Assembly: GCA_003255025.1 (NCBI GenBank)
Contig: QANY01013809.1
Span: forward strand, 558,001-622,000
Length of the DNA: 64,000 nt
Direction of reading: 5' to 3'
From: Datisca glomerata
Taxonomy: Eukaryota; Streptophyta; Magnoliopsida; Cucurbitales; Datiscaceae
Positions 22,901-34,258 of this stretch are shown piece by piece. The position numbers and the translations under genes were made by a program. Below the pieces are notes generated by a model that did no database searches, was not told where the DNA came from, and saw only the letters and a program-made list of their open reading frames with translations. Position 1 is the first letter of the stretch. Every line of letters begins with the position of its first letter.

Positions 22901-23100
22901 GCCTCAGCCCTAATAGACTGGTTGCTCAGATCATTGTTACCAGCAGTTACCTTATCATTGCCTCCACCAGTAGTGCCGTTAGCCTGAGGCGCAGCGCCTT
23001 CGCTGGCCACCATTTCAAAATTACTTTTCCTCTCGGAGACCACCACCGGTCTACGCCGAGCCACCGGGTTACCCGTTATTGACACCGTCGAAGCCGACAT
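19962..23100 (-). CDS. SUN-domain protein, SUN1/SUN2 type, two exons
   Basis: An inner nuclear envelope protein that binds KASH-domain partners in the perinuclear space to form the LINC complex (nuclear shape, movement, meiotic chromosome tethering). Exons 23100-22009 and 20267-19962 join at AAG|GTGTTT and AAACAG|AGT, giving 465 residues, as expected for plant classical SUN proteins (about 450-470). I start at [10 protein letters not shown], the conserved plant N-terminus; an upstream in-frame Met at 23127 adds nine residues that do not fit. Residues 91-95 RRTRK resemble a nuclear localisation signal. About 105-133 is the single membrane span, 145-245 coiled coil, and 283-462 the SUN domain ([49 protein letters not shown]). 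Intact. The 1741-bp intron holds a 38-bp tandem duplication and a poly-A run. Confidence 0.96.
20303..20378. repeat. Perfect 2 x 38-bp tandem duplication in the SUN intron
   Basis: 20303-20340 is repeated exactly at 20341-20378, just upstream of the second exon on the minus strand (35 bp before the 3' splice site). Being exact, it is recent or an assembly artefact. Confidence 0.95.
21750..21773. repeat. Poly-A run in the SUN intron
   Basis: About 24 consecutive A on the plus strand (poly-U in the transcript). No neighbouring retroposon body is recognisable. Confidence 0.9.
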
Positions 23101-23500
23101 TTTTCTGGCACTTTCGACTGCCAACAAAGAAATAAAAAAATCAGAACCCTACCAGTGAGCAAATCAGAAAATGTACAAAGGTAAAAAAGCCCCGGTGAAA
23201 GCAATAGAGGAAATCAGCGAGTGAATTCTGAAAGGGAAAAGGAGACTGCAGAGAGAAATTGGGGGGTGGGGCGGGGGGACAGGCTAATAGATTTGATTTG
23301 GGTGATTTGGGAATTGGGAGTGGCAAACTTTCGATAACTGAATCTGAAACAGAGAATGAAGCAGCGCGACTTGTTGACGAGCGCTTTTGGTTTGAATTAC
23401 GAACGTAAGTTGAAATTGAAATATAATTCTTTTTGGGCTAGCAACCCAATGCCCACTACTGTTTTGTTTGGCCCATTTCTACTAACATCAAAAGGGGACA
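23101..23500 (-). promoter_or_regulatory. 5' leader and promoter region of the SUN gene
   Basis: Non-coding stretch upstream of the SUN ATG, with C/T-rich minus-strand leader sequence at 23150-23330. Transposon-derived DNA begins by about 23500, so only about 400 bp of non-repeated sequence separate the ATG from it. Individual promoter elements cannot be named. Confidence 0.45.
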
Positions 23501-24477
23501 CGAAGATTAAGTAATTTACAAAAATAGGCGATCGGCCCAAACTAGCATAAAAATAAGATTTTTTTTATATACAATCTAATAAGTACTAATTAAATTAATG
23601 TCAGCAAATAGAAAATTTTAGAAAAATAACAAATTTTCAGTTATAAACAATTTGCAGTAAATTAAATATCATAAATATCCTTAATCAAGTTGAAAAAAAA
23701 ATAACATTCGAAAAATATGTAAATAATCAATTATTAACAAGTTAATACAATAAATATTGATAAGTTAATATAATTAATAATTAAATATAAACAAATTGTG
23801 TTTCTTTGTTTGTTTGTAAAGAACCCAGTCAATATAAAAAATAAATAGAAATTAAAAAAAACTACTCCAAAGAGTAAATTAGTCCATAAAAACAGTTATA
23901 GAAAAAACTGTAAAAAATGGTCAAAATTGCAAGAATACATAAATCAATGATATTAATTTAAACATGTGTACAAAACTTTCTAAACATGATAGTTCCAGTT
24001 CAAAATAGGATCAATTATGTAAATAGGCGAATATATAAATTTTCCCAAAAAATTGTAATTTGCATAAATGACATAAATTTATAATGTCACATCCTTAAAA
24101 CTTAAAAAAATATAGTAAATACACAAAATTATCCACACTAATAAGGGACTTGCGCGCAACCCTCGCGTACAATGTTACGTAGTTTATAGAGATATACTCT
24201 AAGGTATATGATAATATACTAGAATATAAACATGAACGAATGGTAAATAATTACATATTGTATAATATAATATTGTATATCTTTTGTTATATAGTATATA
24301 GATGTATACGTTATAGCATATATTTACATACTGTGTTATGCAGTTTTTAGTCTACAATTTTGTAGTATATATACAATTTTTTGTGGTACAGTTGACGTAG
24401 TATATTTTAATATACTGTCAGTATATCTATAGTATATACTATATAATATTAGTATATCGTAGTACATATGTAGTGAA

Positions 24478-24760
24478 GGAAAATGTTATGTTGGTTTTCT
24501 TGCATTATTCATATAATATGAGATATGTATGATGACGGATGATTATGTTTTTTGAATGTATGAAAAATAGTGGATCGTTAATTGTATGGTGATCATTGAG
24601 TTAGTCTTTGCTTTAACTTTTTCTAGATCTTGTGTAAGTCGAACTAAGGCGTATGAATTTTTGTAATTTTATTTCGAATATTATTATAATTATTCTGAAC
24701 GCGTGAAGACGAAGAACGCACGAGACGAACAGTAAAAATTTACTGTTCACGCGAAAATAG
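24478..24760 (+). mobile_element. Fragment of a copia leader, same family as Copia-1
   Basis: The reverse complement of this stretch matches about 42400-42690, the sequence next to the primer-binding site of Copia-1: shared words include the CTAGATCTTGTGTAAGTCGAA region, GAATGTATGAAAAATA and the repeated 'gttcac' motifs. It lies within the first insertion into C1. Confidence 0.7.
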
Positions 24761-25849
24761 TGTTCATCTGCGAAAACAATGTTCATCCGGGAAAATAATG
24801 TTCACGTGGGACGGGACGGGACGCAATTTTTTTGTCCCATCCCGATTTTTCATAAATAGCCTAAGATTTTTTTTTTAAATTTGACCTTTGATTTTTTTAA
24901 TTTTTTCCCTATTTTTTTAAATTTTAACTTTTTAATCTTTTGAACTTTCAACCAATTTTATTTTCAACTTTTAAATTATTTACCCAAAATACTCATCTCG
25001 TCCCGCTTGGAATTTCCCCTCAACACGGGACGGGACAAAAAAAATTATCCCCATGATCGGGACAAGACAAAAAGGCTAAAAAACCGTCTCGTGCAAACCC
25101 CTAATCGGCCCAAACTAACATAAAAATAGCCCCTCCTAAAACTAACATCAAAAATAGTATTTTTGGGCGCTGGCCCACTGTTTTAATGGCTCATATTTTA
25201 CCATTTTACCCCTGCTTTCCCCTTCTTTGCACGTTGCTGAGCTTCGTCTCTCTCACGAAAATTTTAACTCATTTTCAGTTACAATTCTTGCTGCTTTTGG
25301 AATTTTCTTTTTTCGACCTGATTCTTTTTTATCACATATTTCATTTTTCTATTTTGCTTCTGCTCTGGTTATCGAAGATTTCATTTGTTTCATGATGATT
25401 ATTTTGAGTTTTTGAAATTTCAGCGCTTGTTTTTTTGTTCTGATTTGGAGCTTCTGTTCGAAGATCATCCTCATCGATATTAGTTCGATCATCATCAATT
25501 CTTGTTGCATGTTCACTGTAGTTTCCTATTTTGAATTTGTTATTTAGACTACAAGAGGTATATGATTCCTAACATTGTATGTTGTTAATTTAATATATAA
25601 ATATATAATGGATCCTGACTCATTGAAAAAGTTTTTCAATAAAAGATTTTTTTGTTATCGTAGCGTTGCGTGATTTTATTTTACTTAAATGTTTGATTTT
25701 TTTTAAAAGTTTAATTTTTTAAATGGCCACGCACCACACACTCCCGCCGTGCACGTTCCACGACAACCAACAATTAAATCGTATGGCTACGAGAAAAATG
25801 TTGACGAAACCTATAATTATAAATACATAAAAGATAAGATGGTGATTTT

Positions 25850-26806
25850 CTTAGTTCTTTATGTAGACAATATTCTACTCATTAAGAATGATGTAGAAAT
25901 GATTAGCTGAGAAATTCCAAATGAAAGATTTGGAATAGGCGAGCTATATTCTAGGTATCCAAATCCTAGGAAATAGAAAGAACAAGCTCCTCTCACTTTT
26001 TGAGGCAGCTTATAATGATAAGGTGCTGTGAAAATTCTCTATTTAAAATTTCAAGAAATGTCAACTACCTATTGGACATGGAATTGTCCTTTTAGTAATG
26101 TCCCAAGACACCTCAAGAGGAAGGGTATATGAGAAAGGTTCCTCATGCTTCAGTTGTTGGTAGTTTCATGTATGCAATGTTGTGTACGAGACCAGACATC
26201 TGTTGTGCAGTAGGAATTGTCAGTCGTTATCATCAAATCATGCTTTAGAACATTGGATTGCAGTCAAGTATATTCTCAAGTATTTTCGAAGAACGAGAAA
26301 TTATATGCTTGTTTATTCAAATGGAGACCTGAACCCCACCAGATATACTGATTCTGATTTTCAATAAGATAGGGACAGTTGAAAGTCGACGTCTAGATCA
26401 GTATTCTGGATGAGCTATAGTATGGAGAAGTATTAAACAATCTAGTATTACAGATTCCACTATGGAAGCCGAGTATATAGCGGCCTGTGAAGCTACGAAA
26501 GAAGAGGTATGGCTGAGAAAGTTATATACTAATCTGGAAGTAGTTCTAAATATGGGTAAGCCACTGATCATGTACTGTGACAATAGTAGGGCGCCCGCTT
26601 ATTCCAAAGAACCAAGGAGTCACAAGAGGGGCAAACACATTAAGAGAAAATATCATCTTGTAAGAAAGATCATGCATCAAGGGGATGTGACTGTTATAAA
26701 AATAGCGTCAAATCAAAACCTGGCTGTTACCAAGACACTTCCTGCGAAGTCATTTGATGGTCATGTGCGAAATATGAGGTTGAGAGAGATGCCACATTTT
26801 CTTTAG
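25850..26806 (+). pseudogene. Copia RT/RNaseH remnant (plus strand)
   Basis: Order of motifs: RT active-site box read as YVDN (25860-25871, second Asp lost), then TRPDICCAV-like and ALEHWIAVKYILKYFRRTRN at about 26182-26300, then the RNaseH part MEAEYIAACEATKEEVWLRK (26462) and YCDNS. Stops and frameshifts separate the pieces. Followed directly by a polypurine tract GGGCAACTGGGAGAT (26806-26820) and an LTR start, so this is the 3' end of a copia element of the Copia-1 family. Confidence 0.85.
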
Positions 26807-26820
26807 GGCAACTGGGAGAT

Positions 26821-27212
26821 TGTTGGGCATAGTGCCCTCAAAGCATGTGTTGAGACATTTTTAATATGAAATTAATAAAAATGCATTTTTCTTATAATTA
26901 TAATTTTGAATTATTGTTGAATAATTTATATATAAATATCTGAAAATTTCATATTTATTAATAAAACTATGAACTTGTATAAGTAAGAGAAGATTACAAA
27001 TATAGATAATGAATAAAATAGTCCGTAATATATTAAAGTATGAAATCTTTAATGAATGGTTTTTAATGTGGTTCACTAAGCATTTTGAATGCAAGTGATC
27101 TAAATCCAGATCATTGATATGGATAGACATCTTAATGAAGTATATAATTAGATTACATAGGACATGACTGATGTGTATTAATATGTTTATTAACTAACCG
27201 TGTACATCATTT
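26821..27212 (+). mobile_element. Truncated 3' LTR of the plus-strand copia remnant
   Basis: Starts TGTTGGGCATAGTGCCCTCA immediately after the polypurine tract and resembles the Copia-1 LTR (whose start is TGTTGGGGGTTATG on the minus strand). Similarity runs to about 27205, where it abuts the C1 LTR sequence, so only the first 0.4 kb of about 2.2 kb remains. Confidence 0.7.
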
Positions 27213-27227
27213 TATTGAAAATGATGT

Positions 27228-27268
<41 letters not shown>
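27228..27268. repeat. (AC)n(AT)n microsatellite
   Basis: AC units then AT units at the junction of C1 LTR sequence; the related copy at 28918-28945 is much shorter. Confidence 0.95.
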
Positions 27269-27559
27269 CAAAGTTCAGAAACTATACAATTAGGATCTTT
27301 TGAATTAAGCTAATGCACCAGCTATATGCAGTTGGAGCATTATGTAACACTTCTCCTCAAGCTGGAGTATAGATATTAATCATACTCAGCTTATTATAAA
27401 GATAATCAACTCGAACCTCATTTAGAGCTTTCGTGAAGACATCCATTAATTGTTCTCCAGACTTCACATGCCCTGTTGAAATCAAACATTGCTGGATTAT
27501 TTCACGAATAAAGTGACAATCAATTTCAATGTGCTTAGTTCGCTCATGAAATACGGGAT

Positions 27560-27985
27560 TAGATGCAATATAAAGAGTAGCTTAGATACGCCACAATTTT
27601 ACTGGCACTGAAGTTTTAAGACCTATTTCATTCAAGACTTGATATATCGATATTATCTCACACACAGACTGTACCATAGCCCTATATTCTGATTCTGCAT
27701 TGGATCTTAACACAACGTTCTGCTTCTTACTTTTCCATGAGACCAAATTTCCTCCAATGAAAACACAACCTGAAGTGGATCTTCTATTCATTTTGGAACA
27801 TGTCCAATCTACATTTGAAAAACATTCAATGTGAGTGTGCCCATGATTTGCATATCCCATCCCCTGTCCGGATGCTCCTTTCAAATGACACAAAATTTGT
27901 TCTAATGCTGCCAATGATGAACTGTTGGGGATGACATAAATTGACTATCAACACTGACAGAATATGCAATATATGAACGAGTTAA
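27560..27985 (-). pseudogene. Copia RNaseH-region remnant of C1
   Basis: Minus-strand frame with AALEQILCHLKGASGQGMGY, SNVDWTCSKMNRRSTSGC, FIGGNLVSWKSKKQNVV and SNAESEYRAM, the usual copia RNaseH segment. The 5' side breaks off near 27980 within the region that reads ...SVDSQFMSS in the sister copy. Confidence 0.85.
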
Positions 27986-29720
27986 TATGCAATACTGATA
28001 AGTTAATATAATTAATAATTAAATATTAACAAGTTGTGCATTTCTTTGTGTGTTTGTGAAGAACCCACACATTATAAAAAATAACTAGAAATTAAAAAAA
28101 AAACTACTCCGAAGAGTAAATTAGTCCATAAAAACAGTTATAGAAAAAACTGTAAAAATGGTCAAAATTGCAAAAATACATAAATCAATGACATTAACCT
28201 AAACAACCTAAACATGTGTACAAAACCTTCTAAACACGATAATTCCAGTTTAAAATAGCCTCAATTGTGTAAATAGGCCAATATATAAATTTGCACAAAT
28301 GGCATAAATTAATAATGGCACATCCTTAAAACTTAAAAAAAATATAGTAAATATACAAAATTACCCTCATTAATAAGGGATATGCGCGAAACTCTCGCGT
28401 ACACCTATAATCGTCTCGTGCACACCTATAATCGGCCCAAACTAACATAAAAATAACCCCTCCTGAAACTAACATCAAAAATAATATTTTTGGGCGCTGG
28501 CCCACTGTTTTAACAACTGGTATTTTTTTATTTTACCCATGTTTTTCCCCTTCATTGCACATTGCTGAGTTTCGTCTCTCTCACGAAGATTTTAACTGAT
28601 TTTCAGTTACAATTCTTGCTGCTTTTGGAATTTTCTTTTTTCTGCCCTATTCTTCTTTTATCGCATATTTCATTTTTCTATTTTGCTTCTGGTTTGGTTA
28701 TCGAATATTTCGTTTGTTTCATGATGATTATTTTAAGTTTCTTAATTTTCAGCGTTGGTTTTTTTGTTCTGATTTGGAGCTTTTGTTCGCTGATCATCGT
28801 CATCAATTTTACTTCTATCATCATCGATTCTTGTTGCATGTTCACTATAAGTTTTCTATTTTGAATTTGTTATTTGAGGTGAAATGTATTGAATTCACTG
28901 TTTTTTATTGAAAATGATACACACACGCACATATTATATATATACAAAACTCAGAAACTATACAATTAGGATCTTTAGAATTAAGCTAATGCACCAGCTA
29001 TATACAGTTGAAGCATTCTGTAACACTCCTCCTCAAGTTGGAGCATAGATATTAATTATACCCAGCTTATTACAAACATAATCAACTCGAACCTCATTTA
29101 GAGCTTTCGTGAAGACATCCTTTAATTTCTCTTCAATCTTCACATACCCTGTTGAAATCAAACCTTGTTAGATTTTCTCATGAAAAAATGACAATCAATT
29201 TCAATTTGCTTAGTTCGCTCATGAAATACAGGATTAGATGCAATATGAAGAGTAGCTTGGTTATCACACCACAATTTTGTTGGTACTGAAGTTTTAAGAC
29301 CTATTTCATTCAAGACATGATATATTCATATTATCTCACACAGACTGTGCAATATGAAGAGTACCTTCTTACTTTTCCATAGACTAAATTTCCTCCAATG
29401 AAAACACAACCTAAAGTGGATCTTCTATCCATTTTGGAACATGTCCAATCTGCATTTGAAAAACTTTTAATATGAGTGTGCCCATGATTTGCATATCCCA
29501 TCCCCCGTCCGGGTGCTCCTTTCAAATAACACAAAATTTGTTCTAATGCTGCCCAATGATGAACTGCTGGGGATGACATAAATTGACTATCAACACTGAC
29601 AGAATATGCAATATATGAACAAGTTACTGTAAGATAATTCAGCTTTCTAACCAATCTTCTATATCTCTCAAAATCTTCCATTAGTTCATCATCTCCCATT
29701 ATGTGCATGTTCGGAGTCAT
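27985..29720 (-). mobile_element. Copia remnant C2: second copy of the LTR-like/RNaseH unit
   Basis: 27985-29025 repeats the C1 LTR-like body without its insertions, ending at the same LTR boundary (29025). The coding part 29720-29331 gives MTPNMHIMGDDELMEDFERY, VRKLNYLTVTCSYIAYSVSV and RGMGYANHGHTHIKSFSNAD. The order and orientation equal C1, so the two look like tandem copies of one unit. Confidence 0.7.
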
Positions 29721-29721
29721 T

Positions 29722-29815
29722 GGAGCACTGCTTCAGGCGTCAACCTCCTGATTCACGTCCTGCACCTGCTCTTTCGTCATCAAATCCAGTCTCAAGCGAT
29801 GATCTTCCTATTGCA
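29722..29815 (+). pseudogene. Copia polyprotein linker fragment
   Basis: The plus strand reads RQPPDSRPAPALSSSNPVSS then DDLPIA, resembling the Pro/Ser-rich stretch before the reverse transcriptase of plant copia elements. It lies head-on to C2 and ends just before the CACTA element. Confidence 0.55.
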
Positions 29816-31213
29816 TGTTTATATTTTTCTTATTTTCATATGACTATTACTACAAAAAATATGACATTCTACAAGAAGCAGATATCCCATAAAAATAATA
29901 CACAGGGAATATGCGACGCCTATGACAACCCCTCATACTAAAAGTTCGCATTTTTTGCGAGACGCAACGCCTCCTGTGAAGACCCATGTGGTATCTTACT
30001 TTTTACAAGATTTTTCAACTTCTATAAAACATTGTTTAATGAGATTTTACAACTTCTGTTATTTTTATTCAATGGACATTTTTAATTCTCGTGAATCAAT
30101 ATTCGCAAGTATTTTTTACCTTATTAAATTAGATACAATAAGATCTTTTAAATCGCATTCATATAGTTTTTGGTTATAAATTCTACCTCTTATAAAGATA
30201 TTTTCCTGGCATTTTATACATGTGATCATTTCATTTTTACAAAATATTATCCATAAGTATCATTCATAATTATCATCTAAAAGTATTAGTACTTAGTCTA
30301 CCAATACAACGTGCTATTCAAAAAATAAAAAAACATCTAAAAATTTCACTGACGCTACAAAATTACTTCAAATTTTCATTACTTAATTCTTCAAACTTTG
30401 TTGTCATGTTGAAAAACCTCGAGAGATTGTAGATCCTACATTTTAAAGAAAATATATAGTCAATGTACTTGTTTAAGTTTCTTTCAACTAATATACACTG
30501 CAATTACAATGAATTGATCCAATGTCATATGATTATAAAATTATGAAAATGTAAAATACTAACGCAGCAAATAGATTTCTCACTAGTAAAAAATTACAAA
30601 TAAAAATGATGAAACATCTAGGTGTCAAGATAAGAAAGACCAGTCATTGCATAACATAATTCAAGATGTTAACATCCAATTGCATGCCAAACAGAATGTG
30701 AGTGTATTTATTTCATCGATCTTGTGCAAGCACATAGTAAATATATAGGATTAGATCTATTTATCAACTCTCTAATAATAATATACTGTTATTGTCACAG
30801 AATCATAAATTTTCATCCAGACGAATAAAACTGCAAAACTAATGACTTAGTAATATTGGACTGAAAAGTTTTTCTAGATCAAGCAAATCTGGAGCAACAA
30901 TTTATATGATAGACTTATTGGATCAACCCCTTTTAAGCACCGTAGTCAATATCATCACTATAAGACTGTTGACTCAGATTTCAACACTCAACATTTTCCG
31001 CTGCTTTGTTGAACTCATCTTATGTAACTGCCAAAGGGGTTTTGCCAGAGTAATGTTGTTGCATTTGGGGTGATTTTTTTTTTGCAAATTAATTTTAGTT
31101 TCACCATTTGAAAAGAAAGTTAACCTGAACAATGTGCTCCAACGTTAACAATTAAACTAGAGTGCAAACACCAAATGAGAACAAAGGATACCAAAAGCCA
31201 AAAAAATACAAAC

Positions 31214-32919
31214 CCTTCCAGTTATTATGTTCACAATGTGCACAGAACCGTCCTTTGAACCAGTTAGAGAGAGAGTTGAATCAGAGCTTATTGCCAAGCA
31301 TGCCAATCCTTCAGTATGATATGGATGACCTAAAGAAGACAGTGCAGAGGACGTCAATTGAAAGATGAGATATGAAGTTTCATCGATGAAAATGTAAAAA
31401 AGGACAAAACTGGCCAAAGGTCATTCTCATGGATAATATAGAGTTATCATCATTCATAACCACTAATCTTGCAAAAAATCACCAACTTCAAACTTCAAAT
31501 TTTCAAGATCCAGTAAAAGATACCAAGTAAAAATATAAGAACCCATAGATATAAATAAAGAACCATTATTTTCTATTATTTGTATATTGGGAAATGGCAA
31601 CAGATAAAAGTGCAAAAGAAAATTTCATCTTGACTAGAACTTACTTCATCTGCAAATGCTGACAGTTTTTATGCATTATTTGAGTGTTACCTAAACTAGC
31701 CTTATGGAGATTGATTTGAAAATCAATGACTAAGCTGTAAAAGACAAAAATCTTAACCTAAGATGGAAACAGACAATCCATGCATAAAGCATATCACTAC
31801 ATGCCTAGAACCCTTGCAGCTCTACATGATAACCAAAATGGTAAATCAGATTTTACACTCAAACAAAGTTAAGAGTTTATAATGGACCCTTCTTTATAGA
31901 TAAAAAATATAGTGCTCCATTATTTATCATGATTTTAAATGCCCCCTCGTAGTGAGTCTAATGACAGCGGAGAAATAATATCCAATGGCCAACTATGTTT
32001 TGCTTGTACATTAGGACGACTGTAGATCTGATTTGTGCCTTTTGCAGTCCTACTTGTTTTTGGTAAATATAAGTTTTATGGCTTGTTAATTCTATTTTGT
32101 CCAGTCCACATAGATACCCTTACATGTCGTTCTTTTGTGAATACAGAAAATCTTTCCCCAAAAAATTGGTTGAATAGTATGCTTGTCAATATGTCCAGTA
32201 GTTATTGTTAGGTAAAGCAAAAAGTTTCATCATCTTCAAACAACATTTCTGAATAGTTTCAATTCCAAGAAAACAAAATTGGCAGAGCATTTGACAAGGA
32301 AAAAAGGAAATATGTTGATAATGATTTGAAATCAGAATGAGGAAATTCCTACTAGCTTTTGAAGTTTTTTTTTTGTTTTGCGACTTACATAAAACTGTAA
32401 GTTTAAAACATCAGGAAGAATAACTTACAAGAAAAAGCAGAAGTTAAATTTCAGACTAACTTACAAGAAAAAGCAGAAGCTAAATTTCAGACTAGAATTA
32501 GAGCACCGACCTTGTATCACATGAATAGTTTCACCATTCGTTGGATTCCATATCCTTAAAGTTGCATCATCAGAACCAGTGCATATTGTTTTACCTTAGA
32601 AAATGGTAAAAGAATATTCTTAACTTATACATACAACGAAAAGAAAGAAAGTAAATGGAATATGCATACAAGAGAATACGGAAAGGGAGAGACTCAGAGA
32701 GGGAGAGACCAAGACAGAAACAGAGAAACAAAGACACAAACAGAACCAAGAGAAATAGATGAGACAGAGAATTCAGTACCATCGGAAGTAAAATCACCAG
32801 ATGTCACGCTAGCACCATGACTTGTAAACATATTCAGATAGGCAACTTTGTCAGCATTCCACATCCAAACAGTGGAATCTTCACAACCAGCCAAGATCAA
32901 GCGTCCTCTTGGATGCCAC
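31214..32919 (-). pseudogene. Captured exons of an AAMP-like WD40-repeat gene
   Basis: Three exons in order with GT-AG introns: 32919-32780 (WHPRGRLILAGCEDSTVWMW, ending HGASVTSGDFTSDG), 32594-32511 (GKTICTGSDDATLRIWNPTN) and 31329-31214 (HPYHTEGLACLAISSDSTLS, LTGSKDGSVHIVNI). Joined phases agree and no stop occurs in them. They match consecutive WD repeats of the plant homologue of angio-associated migratory cell protein. The N-terminal and C-terminal repeats are absent, so no complete propeller can form. Introns are retained, so capture was from genomic DNA, not cDNA. The piece lies inside the CACTA element. Confidence 0.8.
32422..32493. repeat. 2 x 36-bp tandem duplication
   Basis: 32422-32457 and 32458-32493 differ at one base (gaagtta / gaagcta). 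It lies in the intron just 3' of the 84-bp WD40 exon. Confidence 0.9.
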
Positions 32920-33316
32920 CTGACCCACAAAGATGTCAAATTGCTTCAGTTAATATTTACAGACAACCTAGTAAACTTCACTTGTGCATGATATAAGGAA
33001 GAAAAAACCATATAGTGGTTCCAGCCCTCAAGCTGCAATGAAGGCCGTGAGGGAAGCTTCAATCCTGCAGTGGTTCCATCACCGTGAAAATTTTAGCGTT
33101 TTATAACTCCACTCATTAAATCATGAATTTGGTTCTGTTTGATATTAATGTTCAGATAAGATATTTCCTTCACTGAGAATAATGTTTTACCAAGCCAAAA
33201 ATAGCAATAGGACCGACCATTTGGTACTATAGCTAGCAAACTCATCTTGGATAATGGAAAATAAACTTGTAATGAATTAGTAAATGCCACTCACAATATT
33301 CAAGAGTGGAATGTAC

Positions 33317-33530
33317 CTGCACCCTCAACACTGTCTTCAAGATCTCCCAAGAGAAATGTATCCAAGTCTTGATCATCTGATGGCAAGTTGGAAGTTGTAC
33401 CTTTCAGGTTCTTTTCTTCCCCTTCCGGCTTATCAGTCCCTCCAACCACGCCAGTTTGCTTCACTTGGTTAACCTTTAATTGCTCTTCAGCTTTCAGCTA
33501 AACCTCCTCCATGTACTTCTCATATCTGGT
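33317..33530 (-). pseudogene. Exon fragment of a second captured gene, not recognised
   Basis: The minus strand, after a plausible acceptor near 33531, reads YEKYMEEV, stop, then KAEEQLKVNQVKQTGVVGGT, and ends PSDDQDLDTFLLGDLEDS before a GTACAT donor at 33316. It is charged and acidic and looks like real exon sequence apart from the stop. I do not recognise the family with certainty. It is not part of the WD40 protein, which suggests that the element holds pieces of two genes. Confidence 0.5.
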
Positions 33531-34204
33531 TTTATGATCAATGAAAAGAAGTACTATAAAATGAGTTTGACCAAGCAATGTACAAGTCTCTTTTGATTTC
33601 ACAACAGCCTAAAGACTCATTTAATATACTAGGAATTGTGCTATCCAAAAATAATGAATGCTTTCTTCCACAATCTAGTTTATATGAGATAGAACAGATA
33701 AAGAAAACACAAAGAAGAAAAAGGAATGATGATAGAGTGATATCCTTACAGCAATATACAAGTCTATTTTGATTTCACGAGGCCTCTGCGGCAAGCTCCT
33801 TGGGTTTCTTGGCGCTCTCAGAGTAATCGACTTTTAACCCACGGTGAAAGAAACAGAGAAAATCAGAGAAGACAATGAAACAAACCATGACGAGAACCAA
33901 GCACAGTGACGAGACCCACAACGAAAACCAGTGGGAGCCACAACAATGAGCTCAGGCGAACCCACGAGCAACTTCTCAGCGAAGCTTTTCGAGAAAACTT
34001 TAATCACCCACTTTCGAGAACCCTAACTCACTGTCTAAAATCCAGATGTCAAAGAAAATAAATCTGGGGAAAACAAAAATGAAATAGAGAGGAGCTACTG
34101 AAGTAGGACACGAGCTGCCTCAAGCATAACCATGGCCCGGGACCGAAATGTGCACACGATTCCATTGGATCACACCAAAAAACAAGAAAACCGGCAGAGG
34201 GAGG

Positions 34205-34218
34205 GAGGGAGGGAGGGN

Positions 34219-34254
<36 letters not shown>
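34205..34254. repeat. GGGA/AG purine repeat with an ambiguous base
   Basis: (GGGA)n followed by (AG)n, with an 'n' at 34218 where the two meet. The assembly is uncertain here. Confidence 0.95.

Positions 34255-34258
<4 letters not shown>

Larger units (their letters stand above)
23500..27985 (-). mobile_element. Copia remnant C1: LTR-like region and RNaseH end, with insertions
   Basis: In minus orientation. RNaseH coding (27985-27560) is followed by a leader-like stretch, the purine-rich sequence AGCTTGAGGAGAAG and an LTR start TGTTACATAATGC (27349 leftward). The LTR-like body (23750-24167, 25098-25547 and 27213-27349) matches the second copy at 27985-29025, but two insertions split it (about 24167-25097 and 25548-27212). 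Its far end is unclear. Confidence 0.65.

Noticed and set aside
25186..25395. Leu/Phe-rich frames, present again at 28562-28864
   Set aside because: They lie in the duplicated LTR-like sequence of C1 and C2, are hydrophobic by base composition, and are not conserved in frame between the copies.
31157..33772. WD40 gene as a working host gene at this place
   Set aside because: Only middle repeats are present, both ends of the protein are missing, and the pieces lie between matching CACTA ends with a TAT duplication.
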